A stretch of DNA of 64,000 nt from Candidatus Kapaibacterium sp. GTDB lineage: Bacteria > Bacteroidota > Ignavibacteria > Kapaibacteriales > UBA7675. Shown here in pieces: positions 55,873-63,971 of this stretch (the first letter of the stretch is position 1; each line of letters begins with the position of its first letter). Location: positions 143,463 to 207,462 of the forward strand of contig JANQRB010000021.1 of the NCBI GenBank assembly GCA_028284775.1, in the 5' to 3' direction. Position numbers and translations under genes: made by a program. Below the pieces are notes generated by a model that did no database searches, was not told the origin of the DNA, and saw nothing but the letters and a program-made list of their open reading frames with translations.

Positions 55873-55990
55873 AAAACACTGTTGTGGTTGCGGCAGTTAA
55901 CAGTCTGTTCCAGTTCTGCGGCTGTTCGCTGAATACCGGCCGCTCTACATCCTACGTCCGCATCAGCCGGACACATCCGGATTCCGGAAC

Positions 55991-56947
55991 ATGACGCGCT
56001 TGCCGCCTATCCGATCCCAATTGCCGCGGGTACAGGAATGCCTGCTCACCTGGTACGCGCGTCACGCCCGCCGCTTCCTGTGGCGCAGGGCCGATGCCAG
56101 TCCATACACCAAATTGCTCTCGGAAGTAATGCTGCAACAGACACAGACAGCACGCGTCGAACTGAAGCTGCCGGTCTTTCAACAGCGCTTTCCGGATCTG
56201 AAGACACTGGCGGCGGCGGATAACGCCGAGGTTATTCGCGCATGGCAAGGGATGGGGTACAATAATCGCGCCATTCGTCTGCGCGATTGCGCCCTGGCGA
56301 TCGTCAGACGGCACAAGGGACGCATTCCAAATGACTACGACCAATTGGTAATGCTGCCCGGCGTCGGCCCCTATACGGCATCGGCGATAATGGCCTTTGT
56401 CTACAACAGCGATATCCCAGTTATTGACATCAACGTCAGCCGTGTTCTGTCGCGCCTGTTTCAACGGCAGAGTAGTACGGCGGACGCACTTCCGGCCGCC
56501 CTAGTACAACGTCTCGCCGCACGCGCCCTACCTCGGGGTCGCAGCTCCGACTGGCATCAGGCCCTGATGGATATCGGCGCGCAATACTGCCTGTCATTCG
56601 CGCCGCGCTGTGCCGACTGTCCGCTGCGAGACATGTGCAGGTCGGCCGACAGAATGACAGCCAGGCGGCCCGAACGTCGGCGGGAGCCTTCGCACCGCGG
56701 CACGCCGAATCGGATCTGGCGCGGACGCGTCGTGGAACAACTGCGGTCAGTAGAGGCAGATGACTGGCTTGCGGCCGAGACGCTGCTGCGCCGTCTTATG
56801 GGCCCCTCGCTTTTCGAAGCGGACGGACAGGACGAAAGGACTTGGTTCAGAGCCTTGTTGCAGGGCCTGGAAAAAGATGCTATTATCACAATTGCCAAAG
56901 ATGCACCGCGGGCAGAGGACCTGCTGTTGCGCCTTGCCAGAGACTAA
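55991..56947 (+). CDS. mutY: A/G-specific adenine glycosylase MutY (no Nudix domain)
   Basis: 318 residues from ATG 55991. The catalytic core has the glutamate-containing SEVMLQQTQTARVELKLPVF, the helix-hairpin-helix LVMLPGVGPYTASAIMAFVY, the aspartate of PVIDINVSRVLSRLF and the iron-sulfur cysteines CLSFAPRCADCPLRDMC. It removes adenine mispaired with 8-oxoG. The normal C-terminal Nudix-like 8-oxoG recognition domain is absent: after the cluster only about 95 residues follow, with a RIWRGRVVEQLRSVEADDWL and a winged-helix-like end. It ends 14 bases before the transferase gene. Confidence 0.88.
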   Translation: MTRLPPIRSQLPRVQECLLTWYARHARRFLWRRADASPYTKLLSEVMLQQTQTARVELKLPVFQQRFPDLKTLAAADNAEVIRAWQGMGYNNRAIRLRDCALAIVRRHKGRIPNDYDQLVMLPGVGPYTASAIMAFVYNSDIPVIDINVSRVLSRLFQRQSSTADALPAALVQRLAARALPRGRSSDWHQALMDIGAQYCLSFAPRCADCPLRDMCRSADRMTARRPERRREPSHRGTPNRIWRGRVVEQLRSVEADDWLAAETLLRRLMGPSLFEADGQDERTWFRALLQGLEKDAIITIAKDAPRAEDLLLRLARD

Positions 56948-56961
56948 GGATTGCGGATCGC

Positions 56962-57732
56962 GTGACGGACTTGGATTGGCACAAACGGCGTTTCGATCTG
57001 GAGCGCGTTCAGCTCGATTTTTTTCAGCGTTTTGAATCTTCGCGCATTACGCCGACGACGCTGGATGCCTTGCTTTCCGACGGCTGGCGTCATCATGGCT
57101 GTAGCTTCTTTCGCGATGTCTATGGCCAGGTGGGGCGTCGTTTCAGCTTAATTCTCCCCTTGCGACTGCGGGTTGCCGATTGCCGTCTCTCCAAAAGTCA
57201 GCGCCGTGTTATGCGTACAAACAGCGACCTGCAAGTAGAATTCGCGGCAGCAGGGTTGGACGAAGACAAGCGCCGTCTTTTCGATCTCCACCGCCGTCGC
57301 TTTCATGAAAACGTTCCCGAAAAGCTGGAAGATTTTCTTGGCAATCAACCGGCTTACATTCCCTGCCAGGTGGCTGAATGCAGAGTTTACCTGAAACGAC
57401 GTCTGATTGCCGCAAGTTTTTTCGACCTTACAAGCTCTTCTCTTTCGAGCATCTATGCTATCTTTGATCCGGCGGAAGAATCGCGCAGTCCCGGTATTTT
57501 CACGCTACTCTGTGAATTGGAGTTCGCCAGGCGCAGCGGATTGCATCACCTCTACCTGGGCTATGCTCATGCCGATGCTACGCATTACGACTACAAGAAG
57601 CGCTTCGACGCTACTGAATTCTATGATTGGCGCGGTGTCTGGCATCCATTGCATTCCTTTGCCGAACGGCGTCCGCCGGTTCATCCGATCGAAGAGGTCG
57701 AGCTCCACAATCCCGAGGGCCAAAACAGCTAA
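56962..57732 (+). CDS. Arginyl/leucyl-tRNA-protein transferase-like protein (ATE C-terminal domain)
   Basis: 256 residues from a GTG at 56962 with AAGGA upstream. The C-terminal half matches the ATE-C/Bpt fold: FDLHRRRFHENVPEKLEDFLG, ASFFDLTSSSLSSIYAIFDP, ELEFARRSGLHHLYLGYAHA and the closing HYDYKKRFDATEFYDWRG. Such enzymes attach Arg or Leu from tRNA to the N-termini of proteins, feeding them to ClpS/ClpAP. The usual N-terminal CxxC cysteines are not seen. It overlaps the next gene by one base (TAATG). Confidence 0.75.
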   Translation: MTDLDWHKRRFDLERVQLDFFQRFESSRITPTTLDALLSDGWRHHGCSFFRDVYGQVGRRFSLILPLRLRVADCRLSKSQRRVMRTNSDLQVEFAAAGLDEDKRRLFDLHRRRFHENVPEKLEDFLGNQPAYIPCQVAECRVYLKRRLIAASFFDLTSSSLSSIYAIFDPAEESRSPGIFTLLCELEFARRSGLHHLYLGYAHADATHYDYKKRFDATEFYDWRGVWHPLHSFAERRPPVHPIEEVELHNPEGQNS

Positions 57733-58202
57733 TGAAAACCAACGCATGTCGTATACTCGATCAACAGTCGCGCCCCTATGAGTTAATTGAATACGAGTGG
57801 CGGGAGGAAGAACTTGACGCCGCATCCGTGGCGCGCAAAATCGCTTTGCCGCCCTCGCAAATCTTCAAAACCCTGGTATTAACCGGCTCGATGCTCAAAT
57901 ACTTCGTCATGGTCATACCCGGCGACAAAGAACTGAATCTCAAGGCGGCTGCACGCCTGACCGGGAACAAGTCCTGTTCGATGCTGCCTGTGCGGGATCT
58001 GCTGGATGTCACGGGCTATCAGCGCGGCGGCTGTTCACCGATCGGAATGAAAAAGAAGTTTCCGACGTTCATCGATCGTCGGGCGCTAAGTTTTGAACGC
58101 ATCAGTATCTCCGCAGGAACACGCGGGGCACAGTTGCTTTTGGCGCCTCATGAGTTGGCCCGAAGCGTCGATGGGCAGTTTGTCAGCCTTTCTGACTCCT
58201 GA
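57732..58202 (+). CDS. ybaK: YbaK/EbsC-family aminoacyl-tRNA deacylase
   Basis: 156 residues from ATG 57732, overlapping the preceding stop. Family motifs are KIALPPSQIFKTLVLTGSML with the conserved lysine, MVIPGDKELNLKAAARLTGN, and the glycine loop YQRGGCSPIGMKKKFPTFID. YbaK-type proteins hydrolyse Cys-tRNA(Pro) and related mischarged tRNAs in trans. Its 3' end runs 20 bases into the convergent lnt gene, sharing sequence on both strands. Confidence 0.9.
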   Translation: MKTNACRILDQQSRPYELIEYEWREEELDAASVARKIALPPSQIFKTLVLTGSMLKYFVMVIPGDKELNLKAAARLTGNKSCSMLPVRDLLDVTGYQRGGCSPIGMKKKFPTFIDRRALSFERISISAGTRGAQLLLAPHELARSVDGQFVSLSDS

Positions 58203-59832
58203 GCGATCCTTTCTCGCGTCTTCGCAACCCCAGCCAGACAAATGCCAGCAGGACAATTACACAACATGCCTTGGGCAGGATATCGCCAAAAACAACATAC
58301 AATGACAGCTCGTCTGAAAGCTCGATCTTTCCGTCGAATGCAAGACGAGCCGCGTTTTCCGATTGCCGCACAAGCTTGCCGGTGGGATCAATTATCGCCG
58401 ATACGCCTGTGTTCGCGCAGCGGATTACGGCACGCCGCGTTTCGACCGCTCGCATCATAGCATAGTGCACGTGTCGCGCCGGTCCGTTCGTGCCGTCGAA
58501 CCAGCCGTCGTTGCTGACAACGACCAATGCTTCGGCGCCCTCGCGAACCGCATCGGCCGCCAGCGCCGGATACATGGACTCAAGGCATATCACCGCTCCC
58601 AAGGCTGTTGTGTCCGATCCTCGCGGGAGTCGCAATACGCCGGCCTCGGTACCGGGCGCCCACCCTGATAGTCCGAGTTGCCAGCGCGGTACATAAGAAG
58701 CAATACCAGGCACGTCGGCCAGGGGAACCCGCTCGGCAAATGGCGTCAGTTTAATCTTGCGGTAGATCGGCCAGTTCGATGGCGGCTGCTCCGGCGGTAC
58801 AAGCAGAAGAGCGTTATGTGATATCGTGTCGGCGACTGGGCTCCCGCGTCGGGCCAGCACGCGACGCTCCGGCACGCCCGTCAGCAGAGCAATACCGCTG
58901 GAATCGACCCAGCGTCGAATTTGATGGCGATAGTCGGTGAATTCGTCTTCGAGCAGGTAGATCGTTAATGCGGTTTCGCTCCAGACTGCAAGGTCGGCCT
59001 CAGCGCCGACCGCAAGGAGAGAGTCGAGCAGGTCGAAATGCAGCGCGAGCTGCTCCGCGGGCGGCTGCTCCCACTTACTCCAGGGATCGATATTCGGCTG
59101 CACCAGGATGACGGCCAATTCACGCTGTTCCTTCCCTGCATCCATTGCATTGCCTGCCAGTCTGTACCAGCCGTATGCAGCGAGCCCTGACAGCAGCAGC
59201 ACAAATGCTATGATACGTCGCCGAGAGTAGGGTCGAGGGATCCATGAGACCCAGGCGCTGCGATACGTTCGATGCTCATCACGCCAACGCAGCAGCAGCT
59301 GACTTAGCAGAACATTCAGCAGGACGACAATGAAGCTCAGTCCCCAGACTCCCGCAATGTCCGCGCCCTGGCGCAAAAGAGCATTGTCTGCCTGCGTATA
59401 GCCTAATGCCAATTCGGGCGTCCAGAAGTCAAGCTTCGTACGCAGCCACTCATAGGCTGTCCAGAGAAAGGGGAAAAGAAAAAGCGCCTCGTCGCGCGCC
59501 AGCCGACGCCTCAGTACGCTGTAGGCAACAAGCGGCAGAACACAGAACAGAGGATGCACCAGCCAGTAGAGGAGCGCGAGAAGCAACAGAAAGCTGTCTC
59601 CCAGCAGTCCGGGCACCAGAAGAAACCAGTGCGAAATGCCGTGGTAGATCCCGAAACTCAGCAGACCTACTCTAAATACACTGCGCCGGTCCGGCGCATA
59701 TTCCAGCGCCAGCAGCAAAGGCGTCATGGCAACGAATGCGAGCAGACCGGCCGGGAATGGCAGTGCAAAGGCAAGTCCGAGCAATACACCCGACGTTAGT
59801 GCATACAATATACGCGCTGGAATGCGCACCAT
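58183..59832 (-). CDS. lnt: Apolipoprotein N-acyltransferase
   Basis: 549 residues. About six N-terminal membrane helices (LTSGVLLGLAFALPFPAGLL onward) precede a nitrilase-like periplasmic domain with the catalytic glutamate in AVWSETALTIYLL, lysine in RKIKLTPFAERVP and cysteine in AVICLESMYPALA. It adds the third acyl chain to lipoproteins in the inner membrane. It is 17 bases behind the giant regulator gene, read in the same direction, and overlaps ybaK by 20 bases at its 3' end. Confidence 0.94.
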   Translation of the reverse strand: MVRIPARILYALTSGVLLGLAFALPFPAGLLAFVAMTPLLLALEYAPDRRSVFRVGLLSFGIYHGISHWFLLVPGLLGDSFLLLLALLYWLVHPLFCVLPLVAYSVLRRRLARDEALFLFPFLWTAYEWLRTKLDFWTPELALGYTQADNALLRQGADIAGVWGLSFIVVLLNVLLSQLLLRWRDEHRTYRSAWVSWIPRPYSRRRIIAFVLLLSGLAAYGWYRLAGNAMDAGKEQRELAVILVQPNIDPWSKWEQPPAEQLALHFDLLDSLLAVGAEADLAVWSETALTIYLLEDEFTDYRHQIRRWVDSSGIALLTGVPERRVLARRGSPVADTISHNALLLVPPEQPPSNWPIYRKIKLTPFAERVPLADVPGIASYVPRWQLGLSGWAPGTEAGVLRLPRGSDTTALGAVICLESMYPALAADAVREGAEALVVVSNDGWFDGTNGPARHVHYAMMRAVETRRAVIRCANTGVSAIIDPTGKLVRQSENAARLAFDGKIELSDELSLYVVFGDILPKACCVIVLLAFVWLGLRRREKGSLRSQKG

Positions 59833-59849
59833 GCGGCTGTGATCCGGCT

Positions 59850-62800
59850 TCAGGGCATCAGGCCCAGTTTTTTCATCCGCGCCAGCAGCGTGGTCCGTTT
59901 AATGCCCAGCAGTCTGGCAGCACGTGATTTATTCCCGCTGGTTTGCTGTAACACTCGCAGGATATGGTCTTTTTGCACCTGGTCAATCGTCGAGACGTCC
60001 GCTGTAGCAGCAGCAGGCGGGAGCTCGGCCGCTACTGCATCCGCAGCAAAAGAGGATACCCCCGTGTCGGCGTCGGCAATTTCGCCATCCAGCACATCGC
60101 TTTCGCAATCGATCATAAGCGACTGAATCAGCTGTTCCAGCTCGAGTACATTGCCAGCCCAGCGGTCTTTGCGCATAATAGCCGCCATCAGCTCCGGGGC
60201 AAGGGCGCGAATACTCAGGCCCAGATGCTTATTGTATTTTTCCACCAGATATCGGGTGAGCAGCGGCAAATCGTCGCGGCGCTGCGCAAGCGACGGTATG
60301 TTGATTCTGACAATCGCTAGACGGTAGTAAAGGTCGCGTTTAAGCCGTCCCGCGCGTAAAGCGACCTCCGGCGTCTCGGTACAGCTAGCCATCAAACGGA
60401 CGTTCAGCCTGCCTTCACCGTCTTGCTCCGTCATCCGGCGCATCAGCGCTGCCAGCAGCGACTGAAAGCGCGGCGCGGCGAAATCGAGCGCTTCGAGCAG
60501 CAAACTGCCGCCTTGACTCTCAGCCAGCAGACCGGAGGCGGGCAGTTGAGCTGATGAGACCTCGTGCGAGCTGCCAAAGGCGGTAGTATGTAACTCGTCC
60601 GCACTGTAGTCAGCGCAGTGAAGTACATGAAATGGGCGCTCACGACGACGGCTGCGAGCGTGAATTGCGCGAGCAACTTCCAACACGCCGCTGCCATATT
60701 CGCCGGTTAAGACAATAGCGGCATCATTGCCTGCGGCGGATGCCACCCGTTTACGCAGTCCGACAATAGCGTCCGAGCTTCCCGCAAGAATAATTTCGTG
60801 GGCGGCTGATTGATCTGCCCCATCCACGATTGCCGGCCCAGCCGACGTCGCGACTTCGCGGTTTAGGCTGGCCGTATCCGACTCGGCAGCGAGAGGCGTC
60901 CGTTCTTCATCGGCATCCGCTTCCGATGACTGCTGCGACCGATCGGCTGAAGCCGCCTCCGTGAGCATCCCGGACTGTTGGAGCTGCTTCAGACGTCGAC
61001 GTGAATTTTCCAGACGCTCCAGACTACGCGGGTCGTCGAGCGCCTGAGCGAGGGTCTGGATCCGCTCTGCAAGAATCTCTGCCTCCTCGAGTTCGCGATT
61101 CTGCAATAGGCAATGCAACAGGTATTCACAGGCCGTCAGCTCGCCACGCTGTTCACCCGCTGCCTGAAATGTTGCCCGGGCCCGCTGCAGACAGTCCCGC
61201 GCTTCGGACAGCGCCCGTGACTCCACAAGCAAAATTCCTTTATTGCCGAGAGTTCGCGCTTCATTGGGGCTATCTCCCAGATCGGCAAAAAGTGAGAGAG
61301 CACGATTATAATGCCGAAGAGCCTCCTCGTGATCCTTCGCGCGTGAGTGAAAATACCAGCCGAGTTCGCGTTCAGTTGCTGCGGCGCGTTGAAGCTGGCC
61401 GCTGCCAATCAGCGCGGCCGGCAGGACTTCCGCCGCCGCGATAAAATCCTGATCTCTATTCAACCCACGCGCTGCCAATGCCGTCAGGTATGTAACCGTC
61501 GCCCGCATGCCGGGGTCGGCGTCGCTGTTCCCCAGGGAATCGCGCAGCTCGGCAGCCAGGCTGTCGGCAACGGCGAAAGCGCCCTTGCCGAGAGCCGCTT
61601 CCGTCTGAACGATCAATGCCTCCTGCAGCAAATCGACATCACCGCTGTGCCGTGCGCTGCGGGTTGTATTCTGCAAAGCCGTCCATTCGTTTTCTTCATC
61701 ATCAATCGCGGCAAAAGCGGCCGCCAGAGACTTGTACAATCGGTACTGCAGGCGCATATTCATCTGCGGATATGCCGTCAGCATCGACTGTCCGTTTTTG
61801 ATCAAAGTGCGAGGCTCCGTCTCCTGTTCGATCTGCGCAATGCGCTCATCGATTTCGCGGGCAACCGTTTCGTCGACTTCAGGGATTGTGGTTTCAGCTC
61901 GGGAAATATCGCTATTCGGGGACGGAAAAAGTCGATCGGTTTGCGGCGATTCATCCGCCTGTTCTGTGGCTGCAGCGAGCGGCTTTGCAGTTTGCCGTCG
62001 CAGGGCGTCGGCGAGAAGATCATGCGACAGATAAAAACGACCGTTGCGATGATGCAGCATACCAAGCTGCACAAGACAATTGAGCCCTGGTATCAGCTCC
62101 CATAGCCCCAGGCCAACAGTTTCGCTTAGCTCGTCACCACTGAGTGCGGTCTTCGATTCGGCCAGCGGAGAAAGCAAAAGACCGGCTGCGGGCTTAAGAG
62201 AGTCTATCAGGTCGGCCATCAGATCGACCAGGCTACCGAATGACGGCGGGATAGCGGCTAAATTGAGCCATAAACTGTCGCGCTGAAAAATGATGCCGTC
62301 ACGCTCCAGCTTGCTCAGGGCCAGGCTGATCGCACAAGGGTTGCCGCTGGTTGCGGTATACAGCGCCTGCATCAATTCCTGACTCAGCTCGCAATCGCCA
62401 AGAACGGCCCTGCAGAGCAGCGGTACCTGCGCAGGCGTGAGTTTGGACAGGGTCTTGATGACCGCCGTGGCGCCCATTAAACGCAATTGAGTCGTATGGG
62501 CGAGAATTATTCGAAGCCGAGCGCCGGATTTCGCGCATAAAATTTGAATCAACTCGCCCGTCTCGGCAGGCAATTGATCACTATTGTCGATGAACAAAAC
62601 CAGTGGTCCCCGATCGGCCGATCCGGCAGAGGCCTCTTCAAGAAGAGCGCGGCTAAGGGATTCAACCGTCAAGGGATATATCAGCTCATTCCGGTCATTG
62701 ATGCCGGATTGTTGCGCGGATACTTCGGATGTCCGCCGGAAAGTTTCCAGTGATTGCGCCAGGGAGGCCAGCGAGGGATTATCCACCAGCAGTACCGGCT

Positions 62801-63806
62801 GACCGCTCAGATGCAGTTCGAGATAGAGCTGACGCATCAACATCGATTTGCCCGTGCCGCGTTCGCCGGCTATCTCCAGGAGCGGCTTGCCCGAGCTGTT
62901 ATCAAGGAATTGTCTGACACTGCCGAGAATCGCCTCGGCGCCAACCGGCTGAACGGCACTGCGCCGGAGCGTGGGTGCGGCCGGCAGCGAGCTAAGAGCA
63001 GGCTCTTCTATCATGGCGTAGCGACGCCAGTACTGGAGAGCCTGACGCGCCGATTGAAAGCGCTGCTCGCGGTCGCGAGCCAGCAGGCGTAGAATCCATC
63101 GGGACGCCAGGTCAGGTACCGATGGATTGAACTCCTCTACTGGAGTTATGTCGTGAAACAGTTGCCGATGCGCTAGTTCGCGTCCCTGCCCTGCAAAAAC
63201 CGGCCGCCCCGTCAGGGCTCGATACAGTAAGCATCCCAACAGGTATAAATCCGCCCGCGCGTCGCAAGCACCCGCAGTGAGTACTTCCGGCGCGAGGAGA
63301 TCCGAGGTCCCGTAGTCCTGCCCGAGCAATACAGCCGACGAGCGAAGAATGCGGCCAGGTGCACAATGCAATACGCTGCACTGATCCGACTCGATCAGGA
63401 TGCCATGCTCACTCGGATAACCGAGTGCAAGACCCTGTGAATGAAGATAGGCACAGACATGCAGAATCTGGCTGACAACAGACGTGAAATAGGCCATGTC
63501 CGAGTACCGCTGCGGCGGGACGGCCAGAATGCTTTGGCCCCGGGGTAGCGTCTGAACGCAGTAGGCTATGCCTTCGGTGTTGAATCCATAATCGTAAAGC
63601 GATGCAAGCTGCGGATGGCTGAGTGTGCTTCGAAGACGAGCCTCGGCGAGAAACAAATCTTTTTCAGCCCGGTTGTCCGAACCTGAGCAGACAATGTGTA
63701 CATCTCTTTTCTGCGCCTCATCGCGACCACGATATTGATAGCCGTTTTGGTCGGCCGAAATCAAGGTGATGTCCGAATAGCGTGGGATACCTGGTAATTG
63801 GCTCAT
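59850..63806 (-). CDS. Multidomain regulator: pseudokinase, STAND-like ATPase, TPR region, degenerate sigma-54 AAA+ domain, Fis-type HTH
   Basis: 1318 residues from ATG 63806 (a TTG 24 codons upstream is open but not plausible). Residues about 10-270 have a protein-kinase fold: ADLYLLGCLLYRALTGRPVF and LLAPEVL are conserved, but the VAIK lysine is V39, the HRD histidine, arginine and aspartate are L128, G129 and Y130, and the DFG aspartate is A149, so it cannot transfer phosphate conventionally. Residues about 285-600 are a STAND-like ATPase with GERGTGKS at 314-321 and Walker B near D407. A helical, TPR-like region follows to about 980. From 1002 comes a sigma-54 activator-type AAA+ domain whose Walker A lysine is V1041, whose Walker B residues are E1105/A1106, and whose GAFTGA loop is not recognisable; the sensor region with RLKRDLYYRLAIVRINIP remains. 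The Fis-type HTH (SRAARLLGIKRTTLLARMKK) is intact. Likely a one-component transcription factor; the target is unknown. lnt follows 17 bases downstream. Confidence 0.9.
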   Translation of the reverse strand: MSQLPGIPRYSDITLISADQNGYQYRGRDEAQKRDVHIVCSGSDNRAEKDLFLAEARLRSTLSHPQLASLYDYGFNTEGIAYCVQTLPRGQSILAVPPQRYSDMAYFTSVVSQILHVCAYLHSQGLALGYPSEHGILIESDQCSVLHCAPGRILRSSAVLLGQDYGTSDLLAPEVLTAGACDARADLYLLGCLLYRALTGRPVFAGQGRELAHRQLFHDITPVEEFNPSVPDLASRWILRLLARDREQRFQSARQALQYWRRYAMIEEPALSSLPAAPTLRRSAVQPVGAEAILGSVRQFLDNSSGKPLLEIAGERGTGKSMLMRQLYLELHLSGQPVLLVDNPSLASLAQSLETFRRTSEVSAQQSGINDRNELIYPLTVESLSRALLEEASAGSADRGPLVLFIDNSDQLPAETGELIQILCAKSGARLRIILAHTTQLRLMGATAVIKTLSKLTPAQVPLLCRAVLGDCELSQELMQALYTATSGNPCAISLALSKLERDGIIFQRDSLWLNLAAIPPSFGSLVDLMADLIDSLKPAAGLLLSPLAESKTALSGDELSETVGLGLWELIPGLNCLVQLGMLHHRNGRFYLSHDLLADALRRQTAKPLAAATEQADESPQTDRLFPSPNSDISRAETTIPEVDETVAREIDERIAQIEQETEPRTLIKNGQSMLTAYPQMNMRLQYRLYKSLAAAFAAIDDEENEWTALQNTTRSARHSGDVDLLQEALIVQTEAALGKGAFAVADSLAAELRDSLGNSDADPGMRATVTYLTALAARGLNRDQDFIAAAEVLPAALIGSGQLQRAAATERELGWYFHSRAKDHEEALRHYNRALSLFADLGDSPNEARTLGNKGILLVESRALSEARDCLQRARATFQAAGEQRGELTACEYLLHCLLQNRELEEAEILAERIQTLAQALDDPRSLERLENSRRRLKQLQQSGMLTEAASADRSQQSSEADADEERTPLAAESDTASLNREVATSAGPAIVDGADQSAAHEIILAGSSDAIVGLRKRVASAAGNDAAIVLTGEYGSGVLEVARAIHARSRRRERPFHVLHCADYSADELHTTAFGSSHEVSSAQLPASGLLAESQGGSLLLEALDFAAPRFQSLLAALMRRMTEQDGEGRLNVRLMASCTETPEVALRAGRLKRDLYYRLAIVRINIPSLAQRRDDLPLLTRYLVEKYNKHLGLSIRALAPELMAAIMRKDRWAGNVLELEQLIQSLMIDCESDVLDGEIADADTGVSSFAADAVAAELPPAAATADVSTIDQVQKDHILRVLQQTSGNKSRAARLLGIKRTTLLARMKKLGLMP

Positions 63807-63876
63807 GAACGATGCGCGCGATTTCCTGTACCTGTGAAACGAAGGCGGCAATTTAGTACAGGTGCGATTCTTAAAC

Positions 63877-63908
63877 AAAAAAGCCCCCCGACGATAGTCG
63901 GGGGGCTT
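63877..63908 (-). terminator. Rho-independent terminator upstream of the giant regulator
   Basis: Stem AAGCCCCCCGAC / GTCGGGGGGCTT with a GATA loop; on the minus strand it is followed by six Ts. It would close the gene entering from the right edge and separate it from the regulator. Confidence 0.92.
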
Positions 63909-63971
63909 TAGTATCAGTAATCGTGCGTCGTCGTCGCCCTTGGAGGGCGGCTCAGACGAGCACTATCTCTC

